Shown piece by piece: positions 24,517-32,264 of a DNA stretch of 64,000 nt. Each line of letters begins with the position of its first letter. Position 1 is the first letter of the stretch. Origin of the DNA: Streptomyces sp. ISL-10. GTDB lineage: Bacteria > Actinomycetota > Actinomycetes > Streptomycetales > Streptomycetaceae. The notes under the pieces are model-generated. The model worked only from the letters and a program-made list of their open reading frames with translations, made no database searches and was not told the origin of the DNA. The stretch is taken from contig NZ_JAGGOJ010000014.1 of NCBI RefSeq assembly GCF_018614575.1, positions 1-64,000 on the forward strand. Direction: 5' to 3'. Position numbers and translations under genes: made by a program.

Positions 24517-25158
24517 ATGACCCCAGAGACTGGCGTGATCATCGGTGCTGCAATCGCTGCAGTGGCCGGCGTGGTCGGCTCCCTGATCGGACTTGCCAAC
24601 GCCCGGACTGCTGCACGCGCGCAGATCGCCGTTGTTGAGCTGCAGGCTGCAGCGCACCTCCACACTGAAGCCACTGCTAAGCGTCGCGAAGCCTACGCGG
24701 CAGTTGGAGCCGCAGTCGAAGCGTCCCGGCGGCAGTTCTCGGAAATGGTTCGGATCATCCAGACGAGCCGCCGCGATCCGAACGATCGCGAACGCCTTGG
24801 TCAGCGGTACGACGCTGCGGAAGCAGAGCGCGATGCTCGCATCCAGGAGCTGCATAACGCTGAGTGGACTCTTCGGCTGATGCTCCCTGCAGAGGAGCAG
24901 GCTGCGCTCACAACACTGCTCAACGCGGTGTACACGGCCACCTCGGCTCTAGACGAGTGGGGTGGCTGGGTCTTCGCCGATCACTCCCCTGAGGCCACGA
25001 GGGCGGCCTATGTGGAGTACTCCAAGGCGATGTCGACGCTGCACACCGAGCTGATGGAATTCGCGGCGAGAGTGCACTCCCTGCTGTTCGCTACGCCAGC
25101 GCAGTCAGTCAGCGGGCTGTCACAGAGACTTCGCCTCCGCCGAGGGCGCCCGAGCTAG
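24517..25158 (+). CDS. Membrane-anchored coiled-coil protein of unknown function
   Basis: 213 aa. A Gly/Ala-rich N-terminal membrane helix (about 7-27, VIIGAAIAAVAGVVGSLIGL) precedes a long helical region (35-110, rich in A, R and E, coiled-coil potential) and a second helical pair around LPAEEQAALTTLLNAVYTAT and STLHTELMEFAARVHSLLF. No enzyme motif. Last gene before attR. Single-helix-plus-coil proteins next to regulators sometimes act as membrane effectors, but nothing in the sequence shows that here. Confidence 0.65.
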   Translation: MTPETGVIIGAAIAAVAGVVGSLIGLANARTAARAQIAVVELQAAAHLHTEATAKRREAYAAVGAAVEASRRQFSEMVRIIQTSRRDPNDRERLGQRYDAAEAERDARIQELHNAEWTLRLMLPAEEQAALTTLLNAVYTATSALDEWGGWVFADHSPEATRAAYVEYSKAMSTLHTELMEFAARVHSLLFATPAQSVSGLSQRLRLRRGRPS

Positions 25159-25179
25159 CCTCGCGGGCTTGGCCCGCCA

Positions 25180-25356
25180 CTGGCCCACACGCCCTGATCA
25201 GGGGCGGGGCACACGCGAGAAAGCGTGAGACAGTTCGAATATAAGAGGGGTGCCGCCGGCTTGGCGGCACCCCTTCTCACCTGGCCTTATGTGCCATACG
25301 CGGTGGGTGTGGGATTTGAACCCACGGTGACATCGCTGCCACGACGGTTTTCAAGA
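25180..25356. repeat. attR-side imperfect direct repeat
   Basis: Counterpart of 2091-2267. After integration it supplies the 3' half and terminator of the intact tRNA-Ser. The likely crossover core is 25338-25356, shared with 2249-2267 and including the anticodon loop. Differences from the left copy lie in the variable-arm segment and the terminator stem. Confidence 0.8.
25245..25278 (-). terminator. tRNA-Ser terminator, element-supplied
   Basis: GGGGTGCCGCC (25247-25257) pairs perfectly with GGCGGCACCCC (25263-25273) around a short loop, flanked by AGA and TTCT. It lies about 20 bp beyond the tRNA 3' end on the minus strand. Confidence 0.7.
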
Positions 25357-25387
25357 CCGTTCCCTTAGGCCGCTCGGGCAACCCACC
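25301..25387 (-). tRNA. tRNA-Ser(UGA)
   Basis: An 87-nt gene on the minus strand. Acceptor arms GGTGGGT (5') and ACCCACC (3') pair perfectly, discriminator G, anticodon loop CTTGAAA with TGA at 25353-25351, a long class II variable arm, and T arm GTGGG TTCAAAT CCCAC. CCA is not encoded. It is the integration site: the segment 5' of the anticodon loop is chromosomal, the 3' part comes from the element. Confidence 0.95.
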
Positions 25388-25476
25388 CAGCACCCCGGGC
25401 GCCTGTCCCGGAGCGGCTACAGACTACCGGGCGGTGCCCATTGGGTGCAGCAGCGTTCCGAGTCGTGAAGGGCCGG

Positions 25477-26973
25477 TCAGCTGTCACCCTCGCGTTCGCC
25501 CAGGGTCAGCTCGGCCGTCCGCTCCTTGCCGTCGCGCTCGTACGTCAGCGTGACCTTGTCGCCCGGCTTGTGGTTCCAGATCTCGCTGATCAGTGTCGGG
25601 CCGCTGTCGATCGTCTTGCCGTTGAAGCCGATGATCACGTCGCCCGGCCGCAGACCCGCCTTCGCCGCAGGGCCGTTGGAGGGCACTGCCGCCGTGCCGC
25701 CCGCGCCCTCGGTGGCGATCTTGGCACCCGTGCCGTCACCCGCCATGTCGACCGTCGCACCGATCACCGCGTACACCGGGCGGCCGGTCTTGATCAGCTG
25801 CTCGGCCACCGTCTTAGCCTGGTTGATCGGGATCGCGAAACCGAGGCCGATCGAACCGGCCTGGGACTGGCCCAGGCCGCTGCCCGCCGACTGGATGGCC
25901 GAGTTGATGCCGATGACCGCACCGTTGGAATCCAGCAGCGGACCGCCCGAGTTGCCCGGGTTGATCGAGGCGTCGGTCTGCAACGCGCTCATGTACGAGT
26001 TCTTGCCGCTTGAGCCGTCGCCGGACGCGACCGGGCGGTTCTTGGCGCTGATGATGCCCGTGGTGACCGTGTTGGACAGGCCGAAGGGGGCGCCGATCGC
26101 GATGGTCGAGTCGCCGACCACGACCTTGTCCGAGTTCCCGAGGGGCAGCGGGGCCAGACCGGCAGGGGCGTTCTTCAGCTTCAGGACGGCGACGTCGTAA
26201 CCGTGGGCCCGGCCGACGACCTCGGCGTCGTACTTCTTGCCGTTGGAGAACAGCACCGACAGCGTGCCGCCGTCGGCCGCGGAGGCCACGACGTGGTTGT
26301 TGGTGAGGATGTGGCCTTCCTTGTCATAGACGAAGCCCGTGCCCGTACCCGCCTCGCCTCCGCCGTCGGGGCTGTCCATGTCGCCGCTGCCCGCCTTGGC
26401 TTCGATGGTCACCACGCTCGGCAGTGCCTTGCCCGCGACCGCCGCCACCGTGCCGGGGTCGCGCTTGAGGTCCTGCGGCGAGACGGCGGAAACCGTGGTG
26501 GAACCGGCGTCGTCGTCGTTGCGTTCCGCTGCCCAGTAGCCGATGCCGCCTCCGACACCGCCCGCCACCAGCGCCGCGACAAGCACGGCCGCGACGAGTC
26601 CGCCCGTCCGCTTGCGCCGGGGCTGGGCCGGCGGGACCGGTGCTCCCCATGCGGGACTTCCGTAGGTGGGGGCGACGGGCGGGGGCGGCCACCCGGCGCC
26701 GGGGTGCTGCGATGCGGCCGGATCCGGCTGGGAGGAGTGCCAGGGTCGCTCGGCCGCGGCCGCGGCCGTTGTCGTCGGCTCGGGGGGCTCGGAGGGCTCC
26801 GGAGATCCAGCCGCCTCGGCGGCCCCAGGCGCAGGGGATTGCGCGGGAGAAGAAGGGGATCCGTCGGCGGGGGAGGGGCCCGGCCCGGGCGGAGGACCCT
26901 CGGGAGCGGTGCCCGGCCGAGGAGGTACGGACGGGGCGGCCGGAACCGCGTTGCCCTCGTTCTCGGTGCTCAC
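25477..26973 (-). CDS. HtrA/DegP-like membrane serine protease with PDZ domain
   Basis: 498 aa. A Pro/Ala/Ser-rich cytoplasmic N-terminus of about 120 residues precedes one membrane helix (about 124-148, GGLVAAVLVAALVAGGVGGG), a trypsin-like domain with catalytic His (ILTNNHVV), Asp (GYDVAVLKL) and Ser (NPGNSGGPLL), and a C-terminal PDZ domain (AAKAGLRPGDVIIGFNGKTI). It acts outside the membrane in quality control of exported proteins. ATG at 26973. It is the first chromosomal gene right of the tRNA and reads towards it; the 287 bp to the divergent GDPD gene presumably hold both promoters. Confidence 0.92.
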   Translation of the reverse strand: MSTENEGNAVPAAPSVPPRPGTAPEGPPPGPGPSPADGSPSSPAQSPAPGAAEAAGSPEPSEPPEPTTTAAAAAERPWHSSQPDPAASQHPGAGWPPPPVAPTYGSPAWGAPVPPAQPRRKRTGGLVAAVLVAALVAGGVGGGIGYWAAERNDDDAGSTTVSAVSPQDLKRDPGTVAAVAGKALPSVVTIEAKAGSGDMDSPDGGGEAGTGTGFVYDKEGHILTNNHVVASAADGGTLSVLFSNGKKYDAEVVGRAHGYDVAVLKLKNAPAGLAPLPLGNSDKVVVGDSTIAIGAPFGLSNTVTTGIISAKNRPVASGDGSSGKNSYMSALQTDASINPGNSGGPLLDSNGAVIGINSAIQSAGSGLGQSQAGSIGLGFAIPINQAKTVAEQLIKTGRPVYAVIGATVDMAGDGTGAKIATEGAGGTAAVPSNGPAAKAGLRPGDVIIGFNGKTIDSGPTLISEIWNHKPGDKVTLTYERDGKERTAELTLGEREGDS

Positions 26974-27260
26974 AGCTCTGTCTCCTCAGATTCCACGTCG
27001 TCGTCGGTTCGTTCCGCTTCGTCGGCACGATCCGTCCGCAGACAGCTTTTCCCACAGCACGTCAGGCCACTGTAAGCAGGAGCTGTGCGTATTCCGGCAA
27101 TCCTTTACTTCCGGCGAAACGGACGCATCCCCGGGCGTCCGACCGGGCTGTGCCGGCGCTGCCGGCTCCGGACGTCCAGGACAGCCGAAGGCGGCCGGGA
27201 ACGATACGTTCCGCCGCCCTCCTGCATCCGTGTGCCCCCTCCCGATGACACCATGACGCG

Positions 27261-28061
27261 GTGACCCAAGCACGGCAGCAACACATCCAGGTCGTCGCCC
27301 ACCGAGGCGCCTCCGAGGACGCCCCCGAGCACACGCTGGCCGCCTACCGCAAGGCGATCGAGGACGGCGCGGACGCCCTCGAGTGCGATGTGCGGCTCAC
27401 CGCCGACGGCCATCTCGTCTGCGTACACGACCGCCGCGTCAACCGTACGTCCAACGGCCGCGGCGCGGTCTCCGCCCTGGAACTGGCAGATCTTGCCGCC
27501 CTCGACTTCGGCTCCTGGAAGGACGCACCGGAGAGCCCGGACTGGAAAGACCCGTCCCTGACCTCGGTCCTGACCCTGGAACGCTTGCTGGAACTGGTCG
27601 CCGACTCGGGACGCCCCATCGAGCTCGCCATCGAGACCAAGCACCCCACCCGCTGGGCCGGCCAGGTCGAGGAGCGGCTGCTGAAGCTGCTCGGGCGCTT
27701 CGGCCTTGACTCGCCGCCGTCGGCCGAGGAGTCCAGAGTGCGGGTCATGAGCTTCTCCGCCCGCTCCCTGCACCGGATCGCTGTGGGCGCGCCCGCCCTG
27801 CCCACCGTGTATCTGACGCAGTTCATGACTCCGCGGCTACGGGACGGACGGCTGCCCGGCGGGGCGCGGATCGCGGGCCCCGGCATCCGGCTCGTGCGCA
27901 GCCATCCCGGTTATGTCGCCCGGCTCCAGGAGGCGGGCCACGGTGTCCATGTGTGGACCGTGAACGAACCCGAGGACGTCGAACTCTGCATCCGCCTGGG
28001 GGTGGACGCGATCATCACCAATCGCCCCAAACAGGTTCTTTCCCAACTGGGCCGCCCCTGA
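27261..28061 (+). CDS. Glycerophosphodiester phosphodiesterase
   Basis: 266 aa, GTG start. GDPD-family motifs are complete: VVAHRGASEDAPEHTLAAYR (catalytic HRG), ADALECDVRLTADGHLVCVHD (metal-binding E and D, catalytic H), AIETKHP, and VHVWTVNEPEDVELCIRLG with DAIITNRP at the end. It cleaves glycerophosphodiesters to glycerol 3-phosphate and alcohol. No signal peptide, so a cytoplasmic enzyme is likely. Confidence 0.93.
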   Translation: MTQARQQHIQVVAHRGASEDAPEHTLAAYRKAIEDGADALECDVRLTADGHLVCVHDRRVNRTSNGRGAVSALELADLAALDFGSWKDAPESPDWKDPSLTSVLTLERLLELVADSGRPIELAIETKHPTRWAGQVEERLLKLLGRFGLDSPPSAEESRVRVMSFSARSLHRIAVGAPALPTVYLTQFMTPRLRDGRLPGGARIAGPGIRLVRSHPGYVARLQEAGHGVHVWTVNEPEDVELCIRLGVDAIITNRPKQVLSQLGRP

Positions 28062-28200
28062 CCGTAGTCACAGGGCGTGCCCCGGCGCGTTCCGTGCGTA
28101 TTCGGTGTGTCGAGTGCGTCACTCGTCCATGGTTGGCCGGTTTCCGGTCCAGTCCATTGGGGCATTCACACCGTGGCGTGGGGCAAAGGAGGTCTCGGGG

Positions 28201-28713
28201 GTGGCGTTTGTGGTGGCACAGGAGGTGCCCACGTCGTCGAGCATGGCCGTACCCCATGGCCCTGCGGGCGTGGGCGAGGCTCGACACAGGATGCGTGAGC
28301 AGCTGAACCACAGCGGCGTATCCGAAGCGGTCGTCGACGATGCAGTTCTGATCCTGTCCGAACTTCTCAGCAACGCGTGTCGCCACGGCAGGCCCCTGGG
28401 CCGCGCCGATGTGGGCGACGGCGACGTCCGCGCCGCCTGGCGCGTGGACGATGCGGGCGGGCTCACGGTCGAGGTGACGGACGGAGGCGGTCCGACCCGC
28501 CCGGTTCCGGCCACGCCCTCGGTCACCGCACGCGGCGGCCGCGGGCTGAACATCATCAGGGCACTGGCCCAGGAGTGGGGCGTGCGGGACGGCGTGGGCG
28601 GTGAGGTCACCGTGTGGGTGATCGTCACCAAAGGCCACCGCCGCGAGGATTTCGCTACACGCATCGCGGGCCCGTCCTTCGAATTCGCCGACGTCTTCGA
28701 CGAGCTGGACTGA
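28201..28713 (+). CDS. Anti-sigma-factor-type ATP-binding protein (HATPase, RsbW-like)
   Basis: 170 aa from the GTG at 28201 behind AAAGGAGG (28185-28192). GHKL-fold signatures: N box AVLILSELLSNACRHG, G1 VEVTDGGGPTRP and G2 GGRGLNIIRALAQEWGV. Streptomyces encodes many stand-alone kinases of this type that bind anti-anti-sigma factors or sigma factors. No partner gene is adjacent, so the target is unknown. The C-terminal tail ends in an acidic DVFDELD. Confidence 0.88.
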   Translation: MAFVVAQEVPTSSSMAVPHGPAGVGEARHRMREQLNHSGVSEAVVDDAVLILSELLSNACRHGRPLGRADVGDGDVRAAWRVDDAGGLTVEVTDGGGPTRPVPATPSVTARGGRGLNIIRALAQEWGVRDGVGGEVTVWVIVTKGHRREDFATRIAGPSFEFADVFDELD

Positions 28714-29031
28714 TCCGGCGCCTTCCGTGATCCGGACCGACGCGACGCCACGCGTCCGGTCCGTCCGGGCCTCGCGTCCCGACCCGACGCAGCCCGCCTG
28801 GGCCTCCCGTCCGAACCGACCCGGGCCGCACATCCGGACCGGACCCTGCGCCGCGCTCCCACCGACCAGGCCGCACATCCGGACCCAACGCACAGCCCCG
28901 TATCGGGCCATCCGTCACCTCTCCTTCCGCCACGCCGTCGGCCCGAGGCGCGGCACCGCTCCCCCACAGCCCCGGCAGACGGCTAGGCTCGCGCCCGACA
29001 CAGCACCGCCGCATCGGGAGAAAGCCGCACC
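28714..29031. other. GC-rich intergenic region with a short repeat
   Basis: 318 bp with no supported gene. GGCCGCACATCCGGACC occurs twice about 45 bp apart (near 28828 and 28871) among other CCGGACC-like words. Promoter elements for the next gene are not obvious. Confidence 0.4.
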
Positions 29032-30015
29032 ATGGCCAAGAAGCGCCCCCAGACCAAGGCGACGAACCCTCGGACCAAGGCCGGGGCCACAGGCGTCGAC
29101 GAGCCCGTGCCGGTCGTGGGCGCGCGTGAGCCCTGCCCCTGTGGCTCGGGCCGCCGCTACAAGGCCTGTCACGGCCGGGCCGCCGCGCACGCCGTGACCG
29201 AACTCGTCCAGCGCCCCTTCGAGGGCCTGCCGGGCGAGTGCGACTGGGTGGCCCTGCGCGAGCTGGTGCCCGCCGCCACCGTCGAGCTGTCCCTGAAGGG
29301 CGGGCTTCCGGAGGGCGTGCCGTCCGTGACGCTCGCGACCGTCCTGCCGATGGCCTGGCCCGCGCTGCGCCGCGACGACGGCTCCGTGCTGCTCGGCCTG
29401 CAGAACGACACGCCGTCCGGCGACCTCAGCCGCGACCTCGCCGGCACCCTGCAGCGGGCATTCGCCGCCGAGCCCGGCACGCCCGTCACTGCGAGCGACC
29501 AGGCGTCAGACGTACGGCTGCAGGATCTGCTCGACCTGGACGCCGCCTTCGAGCCGGCCGTCCACTCCGGCTTCGAGTTCTGGGTTCCGGGTTCGGCCGA
29601 GCAGGCCTCCCCTGATGTGGCCGCCTCCCTCGAGCGTGCGAACGCCGCGGCGATCCCGACCGCGAAGCTGTCCGGGGTCGACGCCGCCTACTGGTGCGAG
29701 ACACCCGAGAAGAACCACCTGCGCTGGGTCATGCCGCACCCCGAGGAGCGGCTGCTCGACGCCCTGGCCCGGCTGCACGCCGCGGGTGCCTCCTCGCTCG
29801 GCGAGGGCACCCGTCTGGTCGGGTCCTTCCGTGCCCACGGGCTGATGGTGCCGGTCTGGGACCTGCCGCGATCCATGGGCGCCGAGGACTGCGAGAAGCC
29901 CGCCGCCGAGTTCGCGGAGCGCCTCGCGTCCGCCCTGGAGGTCGATACTCCGCTTACTCCGGAGGAGCGCCGGGCCCGCGGCGGTCTCACCAACCGCCAG
30001 GTCACCCTCAGCTGA
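29032..30015 (+). CDS. DUF5926 protein with SEC-C zinc motif
   Basis: 327 aa. A lysine-rich N-terminus (MAKKRPQTKATNPRTKAG) is followed by a SEC-C motif (REPCPCGSGRRYKACHG, about 32-48) that binds one zinc, then the conserved actinobacterial domain I know as DUF5926 (VSLATVLPMAWPAL-like segment, YWCETPEKNHLRWVMPHPEE). SEC-C tails on SecA bind SecB or the ribosome; here the motif is N-terminal. Probably cytoplasmic, role unknown. It is widely conserved in Streptomyces core genomes. Confidence 0.8.
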   Translation: MAKKRPQTKATNPRTKAGATGVDEPVPVVGAREPCPCGSGRRYKACHGRAAAHAVTELVQRPFEGLPGECDWVALRELVPAATVELSLKGGLPEGVPSVTLATVLPMAWPALRRDDGSVLLGLQNDTPSGDLSRDLAGTLQRAFAAEPGTPVTASDQASDVRLQDLLDLDAAFEPAVHSGFEFWVPGSAEQASPDVAASLERANAAAIPTAKLSGVDAAYWCETPEKNHLRWVMPHPEERLLDALARLHAAGASSLGEGTRLVGSFRAHGLMVPVWDLPRSMGAEDCEKPAAEFAERLASALEVDTPLTPEERRARGGLTNRQVTLS

Positions 30016-30136
30016 GAGTGACGAATACTCCGGAACTTCGGGTGACTCCAGTCACAACTCGCTCTATCGACAGGTAAATCCCTGTCCGAATAACAGAGAT
30101 CGAATTTGCGAACCGCAGATCTCTTGTTACCGTTCT

Positions 30137-30186
30137 AGAAGCCCGGTCGCTGGTGCATCCCCCGTCGCCAGCGACCGGGCGCTTCT
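30137..30186. terminator. Strong hairpin with C-rich loop (terminator or structured small RNA)
   Basis: GCCCGGTCGCTGG (30141-30153) pairs perfectly with CCAGCGACCGGGC (30168-30180) around a 14-nt loop containing CCCCC. AGAAG and CTTCT extend the stem outside a small bulge, and TATTT follows. It lies between the convergent DUF5926 and secreted-protein genes, so a terminator is the simplest reading. Confidence 0.6.
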
Positions 30187-30207
30187 ATTTCCGGAGCGTT
30201 CGGTTCC

Positions 30208-30816
30208 TCAACGACCCATCCCTATACGGGAGTTGCTCCCGGACCGCAGCAGCAGCGGCGCGTCGGCGCCGGCCCATGCGGCGGCGAACTCCGCGATGGC
30301 GAAGTAGTGCGACGGCGTACCCAGCGAACCTTCCCGAGGAGTTTCGCACGTGCCCGGCTCGTCGCCCCCCTCGACCCGGCAGTTCGTCTGCCAGGTGCGC
30401 CCGCCGGGGCCCATCAAGGTCAACACGGACGTCAATTCCTCACCCGTCGCATTGCGGTAATACGTACGCGCCCAGGTCTCCCCGCCCCCGCTCAGGACGC
30501 ACGTCTGCGCCACGACTCTGTCCGGGGAGGCGAGTTCCGGCCCACATCGCTCGGAGGCGTGCGGTGGGACCTGCTCGCCGACTCCAGTACCATGCGCCCC
30601 TTCGTGCCCGGCCGCCCCGTCGGCTGCACCGAGCCCCGAGAGCAGGTCCGCCGCGGATCCGGCGGCCCCGTCCCCGGCTCCGCCGGTCCTGCGGCCCTCC
30701 CCGCCGGACGACCGTGATCCGGCGCCTGGGACGCCGGCCGTTCCGGCCGACGCGGCGAGCGGGAACAGCGTGGCGACGGCCACCACAGCGGCGAGCCCGA
30801 TCATGCGGAGATTCAT
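30208..30816 (-). CDS. Secreted protein of unknown function
   Basis: 202 aa from the ATG at 30816. A Sec signal peptide (MNLRMIGLAAVVAVATLFPL AASAG, cleavage likely after ASA) is followed by a Gly/Ser/Ala-rich segment to about residue 70, then a globular part with three cysteines (ERCGPE, AQTCVLSG, TNCRVEG plus GTCETP) that could form disulfides, and YFAIAEFAAAWAGADAPLLLRSG. Conserved in Streptomyces by my recollection, without a known role. Confidence 0.75.
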   Translation of the reverse strand: MNLRMIGLAAVVAVATLFPLAASAGTAGVPGAGSRSSGGEGRRTGGAGDGAAGSAADLLSGLGAADGAAGHEGAHGTGVGEQVPPHASERCGPELASPDRVVAQTCVLSGGGETWARTYYRNATGEELTSVLTLMGPGGRTWQTNCRVEGGDEPGTCETPREGSLGTPSHYFAIAEFAAAWAGADAPLLLRSGSNSRIGMGR

Positions 30817-31029
30817 GGGCCACCTGCCGACTGCGCGCGAATTACGGACGGTTGCGGCGAAGGTATCCACGAAATGCGCGCGCCCAGATCGGCGCGCGCC
30901 CAATTCCGTGACTAGTCGGCCCGGCTCCTACCCGTACGAGTGACGCAGCGGGCCGCGCCGCACCTCGGAGACCGGTCATCCGGCACGCGGGCCCGCCCGC
31001 GACGAACGCCTCGTGCCGAGGACCGGACG

Positions 31030-31770
31030 TCAGTAGGCGAGCCGGCTGCCCTCGCCCGCCTCCGGCGGGTACAGCCCGCTGTCGGGTGCGCTGCTCGCAC
31101 TCGCCTCGACCAGCGCGTCCACCACCGCCTCCACGTCCGGCAGCCAGGGCGCGGCCGACCCCGGCAGCGGCGCCCGCTCCCAGCGCGCCTGCCCGGTCCC
31201 CGTCTCCGAGGGCGGCAGCACCAGATAGCCGCCCTCGCCGTGAAACCGCAGCGAACTGGGCACGCAGTCCTTGACGAAGAGCAGCTCGCCGAGTTGCTCC
31301 AAGCTGTACGGGGCGACCAGCAGCGACCACCGGGTGGGCGTGGCGACGACGGGGCCGAGGCGCATGTCCATGCCGTCGAGCACGGCCAGCGCCCGGGCCG
31401 CTGCGACGGCGGGCAGGCTCAGTGCGCAGGGCGCACGGCCGCCGGTGGCCAGCACGACGGGTGCGGTGGGCCGGTTGGTCCACCACCAGCGAATCATCTG
31501 CTCGTCGGTGGTGGCCGCCAGGAGTCCTGGGTCGAAGGGGTGCGCGCCGGGGACGACGCACTCCGGGTCGGGGCAGGCGCAGCCGCGCCCGCGGTCACCG
31601 CCGCTTCTTCCGGAGGCTTCCGGGGAGCCGCCCACCGCGGTCGTCGTTCCCACACCGGGAAGCACGGGCCAGCCCCACTCGGCGGCGCAGGTGAGGGCCG
31701 CTGCGAGTGGGAGCGGCCCCTTCTTGCGCCGGTACCGAAGCCTGCGTCGCCTTCCGAGGATCTCGCGCAT
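31030..31770 (-). CDS. Bifunctional primase/polymerase-like protein, probably catalytically degenerate
   Basis: 246 aa from the ATG at 31770 behind AAAGGAACG. The N-terminal half follows the Prim-Pol (AEP) domain of actinobacterial proteins: LPLAAALTCAAEWGWPVLPG, zinc-like CACPDPECVVPGAHP and WWWTNRPTAPVVLATGG. In active enzymes a DxD or DVP-type acidic motif follows; here the place reads APCALSLPAVAA with no acid, so polymerase activity is doubtful. It has no helicase domain and no replication neighbours. Annotated in many Streptomyces as a primase, likely a repurposed fold. Confidence 0.7.
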   Translation of the reverse strand: MREILGRRRRLRYRRKKGPLPLAAALTCAAEWGWPVLPGVGTTTAVGGSPEASGRSGGDRGRGCACPDPECVVPGAHPFDPGLLAATTDEQMIRWWWTNRPTAPVVLATGGRAPCALSLPAVAAARALAVLDGMDMRLGPVVATPTRWSLLVAPYSLEQLGELLFVKDCVPSSLRFHGEGGYLVLPPSETGTGQARWERAPLPGSAAPWLPDVEAVVDALVEASASSAPDSGLYPPEAGEGSRLAY

Positions 31771-32264
31771 GAGCGCTCGTTCCTTTCCGTTGAACGCCGG
31801 GTCCACATCACAACACGTGTGCATGACTTCACTGTGCGTACAAATGCGTACTGATCGGCGCGTCACCGCCCGTGCCACTGGCATGGGCGCCCCCTCGGTG
31901 CCTGCGGCAGGATCGCCGCCCGAGGGCCGAACGTCGGCTGTAGTCCATTAAACGCATGGCGAGGGGTGGCGCGCGCCTGGCGCTTGCTGTCCCGCTCTGA
32001 ACTTCCCCGCCACTCGAGGATGGGGCGCGGCCCTTTGGCTTTGAGACGCTCGGGCCCGCTGCCAGGTTCCGGGGGCGGTCCAACTGCCCCTGGCCATCAC
32101 CGTCTACGTACACGTACCCAGCACGCTTGCAATGACGCTCTCCCTGGAGTCTGCACCCCGGGGCCCCCTGCCGAACGCCCTCAGTCGACCGCAGACATCC
32201 GCCATCGGGTGCTTTTTTCAGCCAAGTTAACAGTCCTGCAGACACCATCAATCCCACCGGGACA
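31771..32264. other. Intergenic region, divergent promoters
   Basis: 494 bp between the divergent primase-like and PP2C-like genes with no supported gene. TGCGTAC occurs twice within 20 bp (about 31837-31853), a possible operator for the leftward gene. A CTTTTTTC tract lies near 32212. No hairpin or RNA gene is recognised. Confidence 0.4.

Larger units (their letters stand above)
2249..25356. mobile_element. AICE (integrative and conjugative element) in tRNA-Ser(UGA)
   Basis: About 23.1 kb bounded by the 19-bp tRNA anticodon-loop repeats. It carries the AICE hallmarks: tyrosine integrase with overlapping excisionase, a replication protein with repeat arrays, a single FtsK/SpoIIIE-type translocase, Spd-like membrane proteins, a GntR regulator and no relaxase. 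AICEs move as double-stranded DNA through the TraB hexamer. Cargo lies at both ends: the STAND ATPase and partner on the left, and the XRE-ImmA/IrrE cluster between int and attR. All modules look intact, so it may be mobile. Confidence 0.88.

Noticed and set aside
31030..31770. Replication primase of a second mobile element
   Set aside because: No element genes or att repeats nearby and the catalytic acids are missing; it appears to be a core gene.
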